Assembly (NCBI GenBank): GCA_030596265.1
Contig: JAUVKM010000151.1
Location: 1 to 5,890 of the forward strand
Origin: Candidatus Cloacimonadota bacterium
GTDB taxonomy: Bacteria > Cloacimonadota > Cloacimonadia > Cloacimonadales > TCS61
Length of the DNA: 5,890 nt
Reading direction: 5' to 3'
The position numbers were made by a program, and so were the translations under genes. This document shows positions 5,559 to 5,890 of the stretch, piece by piece (positions within the stretch are counted from its first letter, which is position 1; the number at the start of each line of letters is the position of its first letter). The notes beneath the pieces are model-generated. The model saw only the letters and a list, made by a program, of their open reading frames with translations, had not been told where the DNA came from and searched no databases.

Positions 5559-5890
5559 ATGAAAATCACTTTTATTTTTTTTCTGATCTTTTTTGTATTT
5601 AGTTCTCTTTATTCAGAAGAACTAACTCTTCAAGAAAAAATGGAAGTTGCAAAAATAGATTGGGATGATGTCGGTTTTGAGTTCTACATATCTCCCGTTG
5701 TTGTTGCAGATGTAGGAATTGGGCTTACTAAAAGCTCTAAGCTAAAGAAATACTATTATGAAGGAACTTTTATTCTTCATGCTGACTTAATTCCACATGT
5801 TTTTGAAAAAGATGTGGAAGATTTTTACAAAATTTATTTCTGGGGTATTAAACACAGAAGTGCATATTTTCATAAAGCTGACTACAGTGG
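5559..5890 (+). CDS. Secreted protein of unknown function, 3' end outside the window
   Basis: The reading frame is open from ATG 5559 to the window edge, giving 110 residues with no stop. The first 19 residues (K2, then an almost unbroken run of Phe, Ile, Leu and Val, ending SSLYS) are a good signal peptide, with cleavage probably before EELTLQEKM. The mature part is rich in aromatic residues and has alternating stretches such as FYISPVVVADVGIGL and GTFILHADLIPHVF, which could be strands of an outer-membrane or periplasmic beta protein. I do not recognise the family. The ribosome site is weak (GAG about 15 bases upstream, otherwise A/T-rich). The next in-frame ATG, at 5640, would remove the signal peptide, so 5559 is preferred. 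Confidence 0.72.
   Translation, partial: MKITFIFFLIFFVFSSLYSEELTLQEKMEVAKIDWDDVGFEFYISPVVVADVGIGLTKSSKLKKYYYEGTFILHADLIPHVFEKDVEDFYKIYFWGIKHRSAYFHKADYS

Overview
The window is AT-rich bacterial DNA, probably from the Bacteroidota/FCB side of the tree. The best clue is the large secreted protein. It ends in a FlgD-Ig-like/type IX-secretion-style sorting domain with the motif NYPNPFNPTTTISF and a KMLLLK tail. Such proteins are common in Cloacimonadota, Marinimicrobia, Ignavibacteria and relatives. I favour a Cloacimonadota-like genome, but this is inference from style, not a proven placement.

Left half, minus strand (about 2402 down to 74): a compact operon read right to left. It holds a MalF/UgpA-type sugar ABC permease (2349-1354), a MalG/UgpE-type permease (1344-373), a 62-residue protein with two membrane segments (323-135) and a strong intrinsic terminator (74-107). 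The two permeases should pair as the membrane channel of a CUT1-type carbohydrate importer. No substrate-binding protein and no ATPase gene is present here. Both permeases carry extra residues in loops predicted to face outside the cytoplasmic membrane.

Centre (2350-2519): a 170-base divergent control region. It has a TTGACA -35 box on each strand and, between them, an imperfect 21-base palindrome with perfect 7-base arms. This could be a shared operator.

Right half, plus strand: a 781-residue secreted protein (2520-4865) with a signal peptide, eight FG-GAP/VCBS-like repeats (probably a beta-propeller), two fibronectin-III-like domains and the C-terminal sorting domain. After 12 bases comes a short CobO/BtuR-type ATP:corrinoid adenosyltransferase (4878-5384). 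A 174-base spacer follows (5385-5558), with three copies of one 14-base hairpin (one a compensated variant, one inverted) plus a fourth, different hairpin. The window ends inside a secreted protein of unknown function (from 5559).

I found no RNA genes, insertion sequences or CRISPR arrays. The points most worth a second look are the hairpin cluster, the transporter operon of two permeases plus a tiny membrane protein with no binding protein or ATPase, and the matching outward-facing insertions in both permeases.
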